Shown: one piece after another, positions 1-13,392 of the stretch
Layout of the letters: each line of letters begins with the position of its first letter
Numbering within the stretch: the stretch's first letter is position 1
Source of the DNA: Ceratobasidium sp. AG-K
Taxonomy: Eukaryota > Basidiomycota > Agaricomycetes > Cantharellales > Ceratobasidiaceae
Direction of reading: 5' to 3'
NCBI GenBank assembly: GCA_037039685.1
Contig: JAWNGF010000004.1
Coordinates: 4,402,001 to 4,466,000 of the forward strand
DNA length: 64,000 nucleotides
Position numbers and translations under genes: made by a program
Notes under the pieces: model-generated
The model's input: only the letters and a program-made list of their open reading frames with translations
What the model was told of the DNA's origin: nothing
The model's database searches: none

Positions 1-902
1 CTCTTCTCCCTTCAAGGCACAAGCGTCTTCAAGAACACCACCTGGGATTGGATGACTCCTTCAACTAAGCGCCGACTTCCACCTAATATTCCTCGGCTGA
101 CCTTTATTCGCTTCGCATTCTGGTCTTTATTCAAGCAGTATCTCGTTTACGACGCGTTAGATGCGTTGAACAAGTCTCGCGTATGGGACACCCGTCTGCT
201 ACATCCCATAACAAATGGAGGACTGAGCTTACCCGAGCAATTGCTTTTTGCTTTTTCAGTCTGCGTGACTACATCACTGAGCATATCAATATCGGCTACA
301 CTGGTGTCAATTATTGGAGTGGCTTACGGAGCGCCTACGGAATCCTGGCCATCTTTGTTTGATGCACCGTTCACAGCTGTGTCGTTGACGGACTTTTGGA
401 CACAGTAAGTAATTTGTCGAATGAGTGCTTCGCATCCAGTCTAATCACATCTAGTCGATGGCATTCACTCTTTCGAAGAATGTTTGACCGAATATCCTTA
501 ATCGCCCTTCACCTTCCTGGTAGATTCGGCATACCTTTATCCACACAACTCCGAAAATACCTCCGTGCGACTACCGTGTTTGGACTCTCCACTCTCCTCC
601 ATATGATCCTCATGCACCGGCTTCCGATATCCGAGTCACACTACCACCCAACTTTCTTTGACCGTTCCATTATAATGTTTTTCCTATCCCAGCCCGTCGC
701 GCTCCTTGTGGAGCGAACAGTCGTAATTCCCCTGGCTGGTGGGAACGCAGGGATCACGCGGTGCTGGGCGTGGGCGTGGCTACTCTGTTCTGGGAGATGG
801 TGGGCAGATGTATGGATTCGAAGAGGGCTGTGGGATCAGAGGGAAAAGGTCGTTGGGTACTCACTCGTGAGAGGACTGTGGAATGGCACCTGGATACCAT
901 GA
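1..902 (+). CDS. Wax synthase-like MBOAT acyltransferase, 3' part (5' end outside window)
   Basis: Probable membrane-bound O-acyltransferase of the fungal wax-synthase-like family, which moves acyl groups onto alcohol or terpenoid substrates in the ER membrane. The frame is open from base 1, so the true start lies upstream; the ATG at 52 is internal. Exon 1-404 joins exon 455-902 across a 50-nt GT-AG intron (405-454) with a CTAAT branch site. Splicing creates the family signature SLTDFWTHRWHSLFRR, and downstream the candidate catalytic His lies in FGLSTLLHMIL. Hydrophobic segments around 235-330 and 660-740 fit membrane helices. The two halves are in different frames and make sense only when spliced. 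Substrate cannot be read from sequence. Confidence 0.82.
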
Positions 903-3329
903 AGAGTCGGCTCGCTTTGCAGCAATAACCAATTCGCCTTTCCTTGGTTAATTTTTTGACGAGACTTTCCTCCGAAAAAGAATGTATTCTATCGTGTTGA
1001 TCCCCTGTTGTAGCATGACGACGCCGTATGGTTGGTATTTCAATAGTTAGATAAACCTACCGTGCGCATCACGCCAGGCTGGTACGGGTATTTTGCTCGT
1101 TCCAATGGAAGAACAACTAGACCCTTTGGAAAACTGTGCATGTATGCGCATATGAGTAGATAATCCACGACCACAAAATATGCAGTTTGGGATAACGGAA
1201 GGCGCCAGCTACTTCGAGTGCAATGATCCCCTGCTTGGAAATGATTGGCATCGTCGTTATTTTCCACAACAGAACATACTCTTGCGTGATAAGCGCAATG
1301 AGCCTAAGTCCATGCTCCGTGAAGAACTGCTTGGTCTCAGCTGGGGAGTATCAATTGAGGGTTATGGTTGTCGCGTGTTCGGCTAAGTAGACAGTTACCC
1401 TTGACAGATTAGTGTAAAGTGTCCTTTCTTCTGTTACAATTCGACTAATATTCAAGTTCCGTATTGTTGGCTTTACAATTATAAATAGGAAATGTGACCA
1501 CTATATGGTAATGTTGAACCTATGGTGATAACCCTTACGTCTTATTAGCGTACGTTGGGTGTGGAGTGTAGTCTCAATATTCGCTTCGGCAAGCTATCGT
1601 TTTCGTGAAGGGCTGAAATCCTAGGCTGGGATCCTCCGTGAGCGGCGGCATAGGCCTGTCTGTAGATCTAGTAATACCCGAGTTTAGAGTGAGCATCTAC
1701 GGCACGTCGATCTTCCCATGCTTTCCATTGTAAGCAGTAGAGAGGGTTACATTAGTCGTTCTTGTTTCTGGTAACCCATGTGTAAACTGATCTCACTTCA
1801 CGGCTCTTAGAACGTACGCACGCAATTTTCTCCAACCAAGAGGGCCGGTAAAATCTCGCCTGGTGACATGTTATTTCCCCATTCCGTTAGTACCTTTCAC
1901 ACATGCCCAGAGTCGGAGGCCATGACGATGGAGCCCCGCACGGGGGAAAGTCTAATCAACTCCGGCTTCCCCAGACTTTACTTGTAACAACCCCGGATCG
2001 ACAACTATTTCACGCGCGTGAGAGAAGGCCCAAGTATAGCAACCTTACCTGGGGATCGAGGGTGCATGTCTTACATGAGACGGCACGAGTTCTGGATCAA
2101 ATGATGTTGAGCGCGTAATTTATGAGGCTCCCCACACACAAGCTTAAGTAGCCATGGGTAGGGTCGCGTTTAGTAGGGGCTAGAATGTCGTCGATCTGTG
2201 CGATGCGGTGCGAACGCTGTTCGGGGATGGACTGCTTATCTAGATTCCGGATCTGCGCTGGGTGTTTTTGTAGGTTTGATTGGACCCTCGGCCCGGACGG
2301 GAATGCGGGCCCCTGGTTTCTATAGTCAGCACCGGCGGCAAGTGCTCAGAACTTCTCAGGTGAAGCGAACGGGCACCTACTAAACAAGATATATAACTTA
2401 TTTATCGGGAAGGACAGCGGAGATGTCCGTAGCATGCAAGATGAATACTCTGCCCGAGACCCATGATGAGATTGTACCTGGATTTGTAGGGCAATGTGAT
2501 ATTCCCCATTCGCCCCACTAATCAAACCCCAAGTATACTCCCCGACTGGTACCAACATTCCGGAGAGCGCGCAGATACCGATGTAGGAAAATACTTCGTG
2601 TATTCAGGCTGGCCATAAACTTTACACCCAGTGATAGACGCACAAGAAGCCTAACAGATATACAGGATACAATAGATAGACCAGATAAAAACAGCCTCGA
2701 AATTGTTCATGAGGTTTAGTGGGTTAGTCTTATTAAACCTAACGGAGCCATAGCGGCGATATACAAAATTGGGCTTACTGCCGTCACTGTATAATCCATC
2801 ATCTCTGATGAATAAGGGCTACATGCCCAATGTACAATAACTGTAGCATACATAGACTCATTAGGGCGTTTTGGTACCGGGGGAATCCTATAACTAGAGG
2901 ATGGTCAAAACCGAGCCAACATCAACATCAAAGAGTGGAAGTTTACGGGTGTCGTAGATTGGAAGCTAAAGCCGAGTGAATGCGCTGCAGTTCTGAGGCT
3001 GAAGAGGGCCTGTGCGGGAGAAGTAGGGCAACCTGGACAGGTTGCCACCACGCTGGCGGACCCGGCAATTTTGGGCCAAACTCGAACCTGGGCTTCTGAG
3101 CCTCGGTTTTAATGTTATTAAAAAATAGGCCCGCTTTCATAAACCATCTCCTTCAGCCAGTCCAATGCTGTATTTAGGTCGGCGAACCAGGTGATTATGA
3201 TCGCGAATGTAACGAATGGGCGCGGTCGCGTGAAATGTTTGTCCCAGGGTTTCAACGCCCAATCAGAGCTGTTGAGAACTCGACGTCCTGTCCCAGGCTG
3301 CATCTGACTAGGAATCCAAAATGGACGCC
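903..3329. other. Gene-free stretch
   Basis: Only short reading frames (under 80 codons) without recognisable motifs. I see no RNA gene, tandem array or element ends. The last few hundred bases may already belong to the WD40-repeat remnant that follows. Confidence 0.5.
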
Positions 3330-4490
3330 TGTACGGGCTCCATTCAAAGGATATAACGGCTAGACCGAGACGGTGGCGTCCTCGCTGAACGGCATATTCA
3401 CTACCCCTGGCTCCAAATATCACACAGAAGTACGCCCCCGGAAATTTCAGAACGACGCCGGTTATCATTCCCCTTGCATGAAACATATCGACTGGGAAAC
3501 TCTGTCGCCGAATTATCGTCCGATGACCAGTATACCGGCACAGGTTGCTTGAACTGCACCGTCTGCGTTTGAAACGTGGATGACATACTGGCCCGATCAA
3601 CTCGGTGGCGATCTCACCTAACGGTGGATAACCATTCTTGAGGTCAGAAGACTTCACTGTTAGTATACGGAACGCGGAATGGCACCATCTTCATTCTCCC
3701 CTTGGAGCCACTCTAGTGATATTACATCTGCAACATCTTCGCCTGGCAGTACACACGGCGTTTCCTGCTCTTCCGACTGCACTATCCGAGTTCAAGGTTT
3801 ACATGAAGAAAACCTAGTTGGTGTTTTTATCAGAGGACACACTAGCGGCATTGACTCAGTCGCCTCCTCTCCGGGTGAGACCCGCGTCCTCTCAAGCCCC
3901 ATCAACTGCACTATCCGCGTTTGGGTCGTCGTGGGAAGCTCTGACAGTCAGAAGCCTGCCCAAGGACATGCTTAATGCGTCAGCTCGGTTGCGGTTTCGC
4001 CCGATGACACTCTCCTTGCCTCGGACTCCTACGGCTACACTAAATGTGTCCGGAGCATCCAAGACGGTAGCCGTATCGGTACTCCTTGAACGGGCATACC
4101 GACAACATTCCTTCAGTGACGTTTTCGCCCAATGGCATGCGCCTGGTCTCTCGCTCCTGTGACCATACCGCCCGAGCTTGGAATGTGCAAGAGGACTTTG
4201 TCCTTTTTTCTTGTTTCAAAGAGCAAAATGATACTGTCGATTCGATAGCGTACTCGCCCGATGGCAAACGCGTTATCCCTGTCTACAAGAGCGGTAGAAT
4301 TCACTAACAGAATACGCGGAACTACACTCTGAGTGGAGGTTCATTTAGCACGCATATACTTTAGTTGTAGTTACTTTAGTGTTACCTGGGGCCGCCCTTT
4401 CGTGGGCAATACTGATTCAGTCTTTTCGTTCGCCCTCCCCCTCTCCTCCGATGGCACCTATGTTGCCTTTGGCTCTTTGGCTCCGCCTTT
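3330..4490 (+). pseudogene. Decayed WD40-repeat gene
   Basis: At least six to eight degenerate WD40 units are readable across all three plus frames. Examples are a unit at about 3500-3590 with CTVCV-stop-NV where CTVRVWNV is expected, SVAISPNG at about 3600, CTIRVQ at about 3780, CTIRVW at about 3915, SVTFSPNG with ARAWNV at 4105-4190, SIAYSPDG at 4245 and a weak one at about 4390-4480. Frames change between units and tryptophan codons have become stops. In related fungi such repeats form the C-terminus of NACHT/WD40 NLR proteins, but no NACHT domain is visible here. A minus ORF at 3118-3657 is a shadow. Confidence 0.7.
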
Positions 4491-6751
4491 GAAGCCTATC
4501 CAATTGATCTACAAAAGGCAAGTGTTTCTGCGCATACTGCTATGTTCAACTCATGCGATTGGCTACACAAGTGCATATACCACGGCTGAGGATGAGTTGC
4601 TCACGGATCACAAGTCCCGCCTAATACTTTCGGTTCCGCAAGATCCTGTCGCCTACTTTCCGCAGCCACATCACCTGGGTAACTGGACCTGATAACCCAG
4701 CCTACGTTGACAGACTGCCGTTTAATCTTGATTGGCGAAATTGCTACGCCCCCGGCTGAATAATTCCCCACACCCGATTTGTATGCGCTATTACTAGCCA
4801 GTTGACAAGTGCCTGAACAGGCACCTGGTCGAGTTACGATCTGTTTTTCTGTGCACGTGTTGGAGCTTCATTTTCTTACACTATACTTTGAGTTACATAA
4901 CCTTTGCTTCGATAGTTCGATCGCCAGGAATGAGGGCCAGACTCCCTGGCCATCTAGCGTCGCAAGAGCAACCCCTGGCCAACCCAAATTTTCAGATATC
5001 CCAATCATCACCCGCGACGACTTTTGATCATAATAAATCTGCGTTGTCTATACATGACTACGATTCCGCCCAAAATAACATACCCCACCTCCGCATTTAC
5101 TCCTCGACGCCGGGAGGACCAGAACCCGCGAACTTACCCCATACGTCTGCGATTCGCCCCCACAGACTTCTCTGTCAACGACAAGTTTAATAACCACTTG
5201 ATGACAATCCCCCGACGGCTATTCCCGCCTTCATCGCTAGCTCACCTCACCAGTCCCTTGAGTGGTAATTGCGAGGTCACAAGCTATCCATCCTCCTTCC
5301 TCCAGTTTCTCAAACAGGCGCCACTGCCGGTAAAACCTCGCCCAGGATGTTATGCCCAGATCGCGTGGGTACCGTGCGGGGCTAAAGGCTAACTCGCGCG
5401 ACAACCTCGGATCGACGGTTATTCCACGTGCGCGAGTCGAGGCAACCAAGCTAGGCAACTCGGCCTGGATCGAGCGTTATGGATTAGCTCATCACTCTAG
5501 ACCCTCTTTGCCTAGGACGTGGATCGGGACGAGTTTGGTCATTGGCGGAAGATGTTGATCTGCCTGGGCAAATGCCTCAACCTATATTGGGTCGTTCTTG
5601 GGTTTGATCAGCGGCCCGGGCGGTCGACGTCGGCGGAAGAGAACTCGGGAAATTCCTGCATCTATCGGAAGCGTCGACTCTTAATGGACGCTTACGCGAA
5701 TGGTCCGTTGGAAGCGTATGTATAGTGCGCGTTCGTTGGAAGCAAGTTTATGGTGCGAGTCCATTGGAAGCCATCGGGTGGAAGCGTATGATCCCAGAAT
5801 CATATGCGAGTAGACTCGTGATATTGAACCCGAGCGCACCAAGGCAACTGGCGCGTGACTGTTGGAGCAGCCAAGAAGGCAATAGCGCGAGGTAAAGTCT
5901 TGTGCAGATCCGTTTGGAGCACATATGGAAACTGATGCGCGGATCCTGTTGGCCCGGTAGATTAGTTTTGTCGCAGACGGGGGTTCGGAGTTGTTCGTAC
6001 TTGTTGAGATTTTCTCTAGGCATGGGAAGTGCTCTAGAAATTAGATGCATAGGCACGTGCAAGTATGCGCAGATTTGCGCCTCGCATGGATCGGAGTGCG
6101 TGGAAATAGCCTTGCTAAGGAACTCCCTAGGCATGAGACTTGATACACTGATTTAAATTTTTATTTGTGCAGATTCAAATACCAAGCAAGGAACTTGGAT
6201 TGGCTGTTGCAGATTGGCCTACACGAGGCTGCAAATTAGCTCTACACGCGGAAGTAAAACGTGAAATGAAATCATCGGCGCGAGCATATGACACCATGGC
6301 ATCTGATACGTTCAACAGAGTCGTGCACGCGCTCCAACACACTCGCGCCATACGATTCCGCGCAAGAGTGCTCCATACATGGAACGCGAAGACCCGACGC
6401 ATGTGACAATGTCTTATCTCCCAGTAGTCGAATAGACCTCAAGTGTAGCGACCCCAAAGTCTATTACCTTGGCACACATGGCCATCACGTGTGCGGGGGA
6501 ATTGAGGTCCCGTCGAATCCTGCATGCAAATTTGTCATCCGGTTTAGGCAACCCAGGGACAGAGCACCGGGTCCAAACCACACGATTTTACGTAGTCTCA
6601 AATGAAAACGTGTTCTAAACCGACATTTTATACAAGGTATACTGTAACCCCAAAAAAACTACACACAAGATGCACTACAAAGCGACAATAAGTACACAGA
6701 CCCCAGGGTCATAAATAATGAGAAAAGGAAAGCATAGAGTGAGAGATGAGG
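4491..6751. other. Gene-free stretch
   Basis: No convincing gene. Around 5640-5785 a short GGAAGCGTATG-like motif recurs irregularly, too degenerate to call a tandem repeat. The final bases before 6752 would be the 3' UTR of the bZIP gene on the minus strand. Confidence 0.5.
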
Positions 6752-8452
6752 CTATAGGCTCTCTTTTACTTCTACGGACCACTGTCCTTGGCCGTCCTGG
6801 CTCGGGGGGACGACGGCGACGGTCATCCGGCGTGTGCCCGGTATGGGCGGAGATTGTTTTGGCGCGGGAAGCGAGGCGGCAAAGATATCCGAGTCGTAAT
6901 CATAGGACATGTAGTCGCCGCTTAACATGGCCATCGTATTGTCTACGTTGGGTTCGGGCCAGGCCGAGTCGATGCTAGCCGAAGAGGGAGACGAGAGTGT
7001 GGACATGGACGAGGAGGCCGAGCTGGGGTTCGAGTTGGAGACGGCGAGGACGACGTTGCGGGCGTCTCGCTCGTCGACGTCCATCGCAAAGTGGAAATCA
7101 CGGATATCAGCTGGAATTTCGAGATTGTCGAGGCCCTGGACGGTGAGGGTGCGGGTGGCGGGCTGGGGGGCAACCGGGGCGGCAAAGTCGTCGTCGAGGT
7201 CAGCGGGGGACGTAAGCCACTCGTAATCGGGGTTGGTGCGGGGCAGGACAAAGTCAAAGGTGGACGAGGGCTGAGGCGCCGAGGGGGTGTGGAGTGACAT
7301 GGCTGTGCGGGCGCGGTTGACCGAGGCCAATGGCTTTCCGAGCAGCGAGAGCGAGATCATGAGCACCTATTGGCAACGTGAGTAAATTCAAGCGTGGTGG
7401 GCCTCGAGGCGTACCATGAGCGCAACAGAGCCAGTCGCATGTTTTTCCTTGGATTCTTTGCGGGTCGGCTCCGAAAGCAACATAGCATTGTCTTCGTCTT
7501 CAATCTTGGGGTTGACGTCGAGCTGAGATAAGCGCGCGTTCTCTGCCGTCAGCTGGGCGTTTTGGGCCGACAGTTGAGCGTTTTGCGATGCGAGCTGGGC
7601 ATTGGATTCACGCAGACGAGCGAGCTCAGACACGAGGTCCTGTGATGGCTCACTGTCGGTCGACTTGAGTCTCTTGGGCGGCGAGGAGCTCCCCGCCCGC
7701 AACGCCGCATTTTCACGTTCGAGTTCCTGGCAGTGTCTGCAACCAGTTAGCTAAAGTAATGAATCTAATCTTATTACTCACTTTTCCAACTCTTCAAACT
7801 CTTCGCGCTTTCGCTGCCGACTCAAAAACGCCGCCGCTCGGTTCTTGACGAGGCGAGCTTCGCGCTTGGACAGTCCAGACACATCGGGTGGTACAAAGTC
7901 TTTGGAGGAGATCTGGGTGCGGGCGCGTTTGGGCGCAGCAGGTGGGCGGACTTCAGGTTGCGACATGGGAGCAGGAGACGAGGACGAGGACGAGAGCGAG
8001 GGAGTGGGAGATGGAGACGCCGGCCTCTTCAGGGTGCTCCGGCTGCGGAGGACCGGATTCAGGGTCTCTTCCGTGTTGGCTCCGAGTTCGAGCACCTCTT
8101 GCGCGACGCTCACCGAGTTCCAGCCAAACACGGTGTCGTTTCGGGGTGGTGCAATGTTCGCTAGTGATACAAATCCTGTGGGGCTAGAGAGATCGGTCGT
8201 GAATGACGAGCCCGAAACCGAGCCTGGTGAGACCGGGGGCGAAGGCATCTTGGGATACTGGTTCAGCGCCGCTGCGAATTGCTCGGCGGCGGGAAACGGA
8301 AACTGTTGCGGGGCCGCCCACGAGTTGAAGCGTTCATTGAATGCAGCCATGAGCTGCTCGTGGTCTTCATAGTAAGGAGTCGGGAGGGCCATTTGCATCG
8401 ACTGCATGGGGCGTTGTTGAGGGTGAGTGGGGTGAGGATGAGCGTAGGCCAT
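6752..8452 (-). CDS. bZIP transcription factor, Hac1/ATF6-like
   Basis: Three exons: 8452-7782, 7736-7415 and 7366-6752, with canonical 45- and 48-nt introns; 535 residues. The start ATG has a strong GCCATGGC context. Residues about 195-216 are the basic region (SKREARLVKNRAAAFLSRQRKR), running across the first exon junction into a leucine zipper and a long Leu/Asn/Gln coiled coil at about 270-300. The NRAAAFLSRQRK core is typical of basidiomycete unfolded-protein-response bZIPs. Around residues 326-342 the second exon junction creates a hydrophobic run (VALMVLMISLSLLG) that could be a short membrane segment, as in ATF6, or simply a buried helix. The N-terminus and C-terminus are Pro/Ser-rich and probably activating. 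A rearranged copy of exon 1 and the promoter lies at 21298-22975. Confidence 0.85.
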
Positions 8453-9900
8453 GGCGCTTTTATGAATTCTGAATTCGAGTGTGTAGCGAAGGATCTACTT
8501 GTCGGGGAAACCGAGGTACTTTTCGCCGTCGTCTAGATTGCCAAATCGGGATGACCCACTGGGGTTCGGATATCAACGTCGCAATAAATGCCAAGCAACA
8601 AGGTGAGCCCAATTACAGACTGGACGAAACGAGTATCCAGGGAGGGTTGCAGTCCTGACACTCGACCGGGGGTGGATTATATACCCCCTCGCCCATATTC
8701 TAGCAACCTTTTCCAATCCCCGATAGAGTTTCCAAACCATAACTTCCAAGAATCGGGCGCTTGCCCGTTCGCGTGATCTCACTGACTATCGTCGGCCCGC
8801 GTGCATCGAACCCGGGCATACTTCGCTCGCACGCTGTTTCCCGAACTCACATGGCCTGATCCCGTGGTACCGCCAATATACACGCTTATCTAACAAGTTG
8901 TCGATCCCTTCCCCCTCCTCCTACAAACGGTAGTTGACCCTCTACTACAAACGGTAGGCGTCCCTACTACATTCTTACCACCAGAGGCGGGCCCGTCGGT
9001 GTCTCACCACAGCCCGCTCTCTCACGGTACTCCCAGTCCCTTGATGCCGTACCCATTCTCAAGCGGTGGACATGAGCGCCGACCGATAGACGTCGAGTAA
9101 GCGACCCATTTGATCCGAGCAAGTCACCATCAACTGATTAAGCCCCGTACTCGCCGACACTGTCAGTCGGGGTGCTTCTCACCGACGTCCCCGCCCCGCT
9201 TGCGATATAGACTTACCCGCGGCACACACCGAGCATTCAAGATCCCGACCTCGACGTCCGATCGCCGCCTCTCGGTCTGATTCACTCGTAACTGAATGCG
9301 TCCGCCCGCTCAAGTGAGGCGACCTCCCCACGGTGATTACGGCCCACACACTGGCGGCACACGGTCGTCCGATGCGCGCTTTCAGCCGCGGCACACTCCG
9401 CCTTGTTGCCCTGCTCTGAGCTTCGGCGGAGTAAGCAGCGACCCCTCATTATGCGCCCCTTGACCCCACCCTCACCTGACAACTCCAATTTTCTTAAGCA
9501 TACAGGGTTCAAGGGACTACCATGCAGTGGCTGTGTCCCCCGGACCGTGTGGGGTATCGCGACGGGCCGTTGACAAGAGGAAGGGCCCGGATGGTTGACA
9601 AGAAGGAGTTTGGGCGTTTCATAAGCTTCAGGAAGTCGAGGGCGTTATGACGATCGGGCGGGGTAACGTAGGGAATGGCTCGGATGTGAATCGAGCCAAG
9701 GATCGGAGGTCTCTCGGAGTTGTGGTTTAAGGTGGATTAGGTGTAATTATATCGTTGCCTCCGATTGGGTTAGTCGGAGCCGTGATAGCGCCATCAATAT
9801 GGAGCTAAATGAACCGGTCTCGTTTGGCTGTGGATGTGATTGATTTATTAGTGACAGCGAACAGAGTCATGGGGGTAAATGAGAGTGCGCAATGTCGGCG
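7976..9900 (+). repeat. Segmental duplication, source copy (bZIP exon 1 plus promoter)
   Basis: Bases from about 7976 to 9900 match 21298-22975 in the same orientation. Good matches include ACCGGATTCAGGGTC (8050 and 21358), the CACGAGTTGAAGCG block (8318 and 21456), TAATTATATCG with flanks (9745 and 22807) and GTGACAGCGAACAGAGTCA (9851 and 22932). The other copy lacks about 200 bp of the coding part. This copy has the intact reading frame, so I take it as the source. Confidence 0.8.
8453..9900 (-). promoter_or_regulatory. Upstream region of the bZIP gene with TATA box
   Basis: No gene is seen for about 1.4 kb upstream of the bZIP start. On the minus strand a TATA-like GGGGTATATAATCC lies at about 8678-8690, 230 bp before the ATG. 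Two copies of CTACAAACGGTAG occur at 8925-8955. Nearly the whole stretch recurs at 21600-22975, so it moved as one block with the start of the gene. Confidence 0.5.
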
Positions 9901-12109
9901 CACCGACGAGGATTGTCGGAGGATGCGTGCCGTTGTGGTAATTTCTGCGGGATGGAAATGTTTGTGTGGTTTTCATAATTCGAAATGAACTAGATGAATG
10001 CTGCCCCGCCCTGAACAGGTCCTTCAGCGTCATGAAGCTGAGCTTCGAGGATGCTTGAAATCCTGTGCGGGAAGGCGCAGCGCATGATACATTTGTCAAA
10101 ACAGTGAGCAGTCAACGTTCAGTCGGTGTCCCGGCGGTGATTTCCCTATTCTTTCCATGCTTACAGTAAGTCGAGAGGTGTGTTTTACTAAGCTGTCCTT
10201 ATGACGACCCTTTAATTTTCCGTAGCCCTTACTACTCGAAGTTTTTACGGAGCCCAACCCCTGTTCAACCATATCATTAGAGAGATTCCGTCTGACTTGA
10301 TACACCCATTGTCATCTGCGCGCGTCTCTCCCACCAGGAATGTTGCAATTGAGCAGATATGAGTATAGTTGCCGATTTAGGCACTCGACGGGTGAGACGC
10401 TTTGGCCTTCGCGCTATTTCTTGCTATGTCCAGCGAGCTTGCATGTGAATATTCTACATTCTCACCCTCGGAGCTGCAAGTGGTGAGCAGACTCCTCAAA
10501 CTTCCCCTGCCTAGCTGTTTCAGACTTGTGGAGTATACCGTACGAATTCCGGTGTGTATTAGCTGAAATGGTGGTAGAGGCTGAACGGTGGAACTCCGGC
10601 GACCACTGGCCAGAACGAATGTATGCGCATGCTCTCGTGGGTCGCTCGCTTGGCCTGTGGAAGGGGAATACAACGAGAGCATTTCGAATGTACTTGGAGA
10701 ATTTGTCATGCTGTATTCAGCTCAATGGCTCGTGCACACTGTTACTCTAAGCGAGTTATCACTTGGAGCACACCGATGCATTTAGGGCTTGCGTTATCTG
10801 AGCATGGTCGACCCCTGGGCGCGGGAACCGGCCGGAGTAGCTAAGCGGGAGGCTTGGGTAAGGTTTCCTATCTGTGTTGTAATAGTGACTGTAGAAGTAA
10901 CGCATCGATTCTTACTTGTGGCAGCACGACTTGAGATTACGCTCAAATGCCAAGAGCGGGCTGAATGCGCGGTAGCCGGTTTAGGTAGGTGATGGCCGTC
11001 CTTGCTGAAATAGTTGCTGGGAGCGCAACGGTCTCGACTCTCGACTCTATTACTGGCCCTGGAGACAACCGCGTTGAGAGCTGTATCTGTAACAGTATAC
11101 CGTAAGATGGCGGTGAGCAAAACTGCGTTCAGCCTCGTGCGTTTGAAATTAAAGCGGAGTTGAAGGAACGCCTGGCGGTCCGAACTCTCCTGGTAGACGT
11201 TCCAGTAGTCATGATCAATTATGTTGAGGCCACATCAAATTGATACCTGCGAGGCGTATTTATGCCGCAAAGGTATGAAAATAAGATCTGCAAGTAGGGG
11301 TTCTGAGCAAACAAAGATAATGGATTAAGCCTGCGCTTGCTTAGCGGATAAAGTGGAAGGAGCCAATGCATATCCGGGGGAATACAGGGTTGGAATTTAG
11401 AAAGCATGACGAATATGCACCCATTTAAGGAGATGCATTTATTGGGTTGTCGTGCTGATCGGGAAAGACAATTATGTCTCATCATTTCATGATACAAAAC
11501 TGTACTGAGGGACAGCAGGCACGTTGCAATTGTCGGATCATGGGTACGAACAAATGCGTGCAATGAGCCAACAAATCGAGGTGGCTTGCCGAGTGGTATG
11601 CATCTATTCAAGCCTCCTTGGGATATAAACTTGGAGCCGACGAGAGAGTTGAGGGGAAATGAACGAGGTTGCTAGAATTCTATTTGAACGGTAAATTCCT
11701 CGTGTGCAAGGTGTACCTGTTCACGATGGCCAGCCCACATAGGCTCGTGCAGTTCTTGAACAATGACACGCTGAAATGGTCGAGATACTGGGCTCTCGGT
11801 CGAATCCAGTTTTGGAGCTTGCTGAGACTCGCCTGGCACTCCTATTAGACACCTCCACGAATAGAAATACCTTATGCGGCCCATTTGAGTACTTTCCCAG
11901 GCCGCTGATAACACAGGCCATTTTTTGGATTTGAACAAGCAAATCCACCTACCCTTTGCACTCACTGATGTTCCTGAAAGTGAATAAAAGAGACAGGACT
12001 ATGGAACAGGTTTTATGGTAAGATTTCTTAGCACTATTAATCAGGCCTACGTTGTTAACTTGCATGGGGGTTTCATTGTATTGGACTGATAATCACTAAC
12101 TACAACTTA
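9901..12109. other. Gene-free stretch
   Basis: Only short frames without motifs, no repeats or element ends recognised. It separates the bZIP promoter block from the helicase fragment. Confidence 0.45.
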
Positions 12110-12690
12110 TCCATGAGCTTGGTCTCTCGGATAGAACCGCACCCAGGCAAATTTTGTAGTCAAGATTTTCCCGATTATATTACCATAAATTGGCGGGGAC
12201 GGACTAGCACAGAGCCATACCCATATGATGATTATGGGATCATCGCACCATACAAGTCCCAGCGGACGCTGGTAGCTAACAAGTTGAACGAAGCCGATAT
12301 ACTGTATTAAAGAAAGTCCGCCACGCCCACAGCTTCCCAGTGAGTAACATTCCGTTACCTGTGCAAATGAGCTCACCGCTGCGAATGTAGGGTAAAGAAG
12401 CAGATTATATTATCACTAGACCTCACCAAGACTAACATGACGAATTTCATGAAATCTATCAGCCGCTTGAACGTCATTGTTACACGGCGCAAATAGGGGC
12501 TCGTAGTGGTGACACGCAAGGAGTTAAGGAGTTGGTCTTGGACTCGGGTGGTCTTCTGCAGGGGCTGCGGTGGAGCATGAAGAAAGGTACCATACGGGCA
12601 ATGGCTGTGCCGAACTGCGGGGTGCGGCGGCTCCTAACGAATATGTGTCGAGCGATGAGGCGAGTATATGCGTGAATGTGAAAGGCTACA
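12110..12690 (+). pseudogene. Decayed 3' fragment of the SF1 helicase gene
   Basis: Matches the last two exons of the helicase at 13446-17517. The piece at 12205-12290 reads YDDYGIIAPYKSQRTLVANK, like YDYEIITPYEAQRALVAKK in the full gene. After an intron-like gap, 12390-12690 matches the motif V-VI region (KEADYI, then SRLN) and the C-terminal tail with frame breaks. The intron between these exons is still recognisable (donor near 12342, acceptor near 12390). It is therefore a DNA-level copy, not a retrocopy. It lies less than 1 kb upstream of the full gene in the same orientation. Confidence 0.8.
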
Positions 12691-13392
12691 CTAGTACTTA
12701 CTGCTGAGTACTCAAGCAGAACGAGTGAAATTAGTTACCAAACGCATGGATTCGTATCCGACCGGAATGATTCTGGTCTGGGAAATATGTAGTTCACGGA
12801 ATGCACGAGAACTCGGGAAATATGATCACTATGCAATGAATCTCAGTAGCTAGGCATTCAATCTAGGGGGTACGACGCCCAGACGTGGACAGATGCCAAA
12901 GTGACGACCCACAGATTACATTGACTAATGGCTGGAACATAACTCTCTGAGCTCGAAAGGATCCTCTACTACAAATAGTACAAATATGATCGCCGGCAGA
13001 TCAGCATTCCAACCACTCGCATTGTAACCGTCCGCTCCATCCCCATATCTACTCCTTCATTTCGGCTTCCATGGATTCGAAACCTCATTATAATGTGGGC
13101 CGTACCGATCCCGCCAACGGGGAGGTAGGATTCGAATGCATCTACCTTACACGAGGGAGCTAGGTAGTAGGGCTGTTGGAGTAATTTGACGGGGGAGGCA
13201 TGATTAACAAAAACCGAGGCCTGTTATTGGTGTCTCGCCGATGACAAAATCCTTGCTTCAGCTGGGGCATTATCCCTCCTAATATTATGGATTTACATCA
13301 GAGGTGATTGGATGGGCAATCGAATCGTGGTTACGTAATTGTGCTCGCTTGCTTGCTTCCTGTATGCTCATGTGGTGACGAAGTTTTATCTA
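12691..13392. other. Gene-free stretch before the helicase
   Basis: No gene or repeat recognised. The region is the spacer between the helicase fragment and the promoter of the full helicase gene. Confidence 0.4.

Noticed and set aside
3118..3657. 179-codon minus-strand frame
   Set aside because: No motifs, and the plus strand of the same stretch shows WD40 remnants.
5640..5790. Tandem repeat of GGAAGCGTATG
   Set aside because: Copies are irregularly spaced and too diverged to call.
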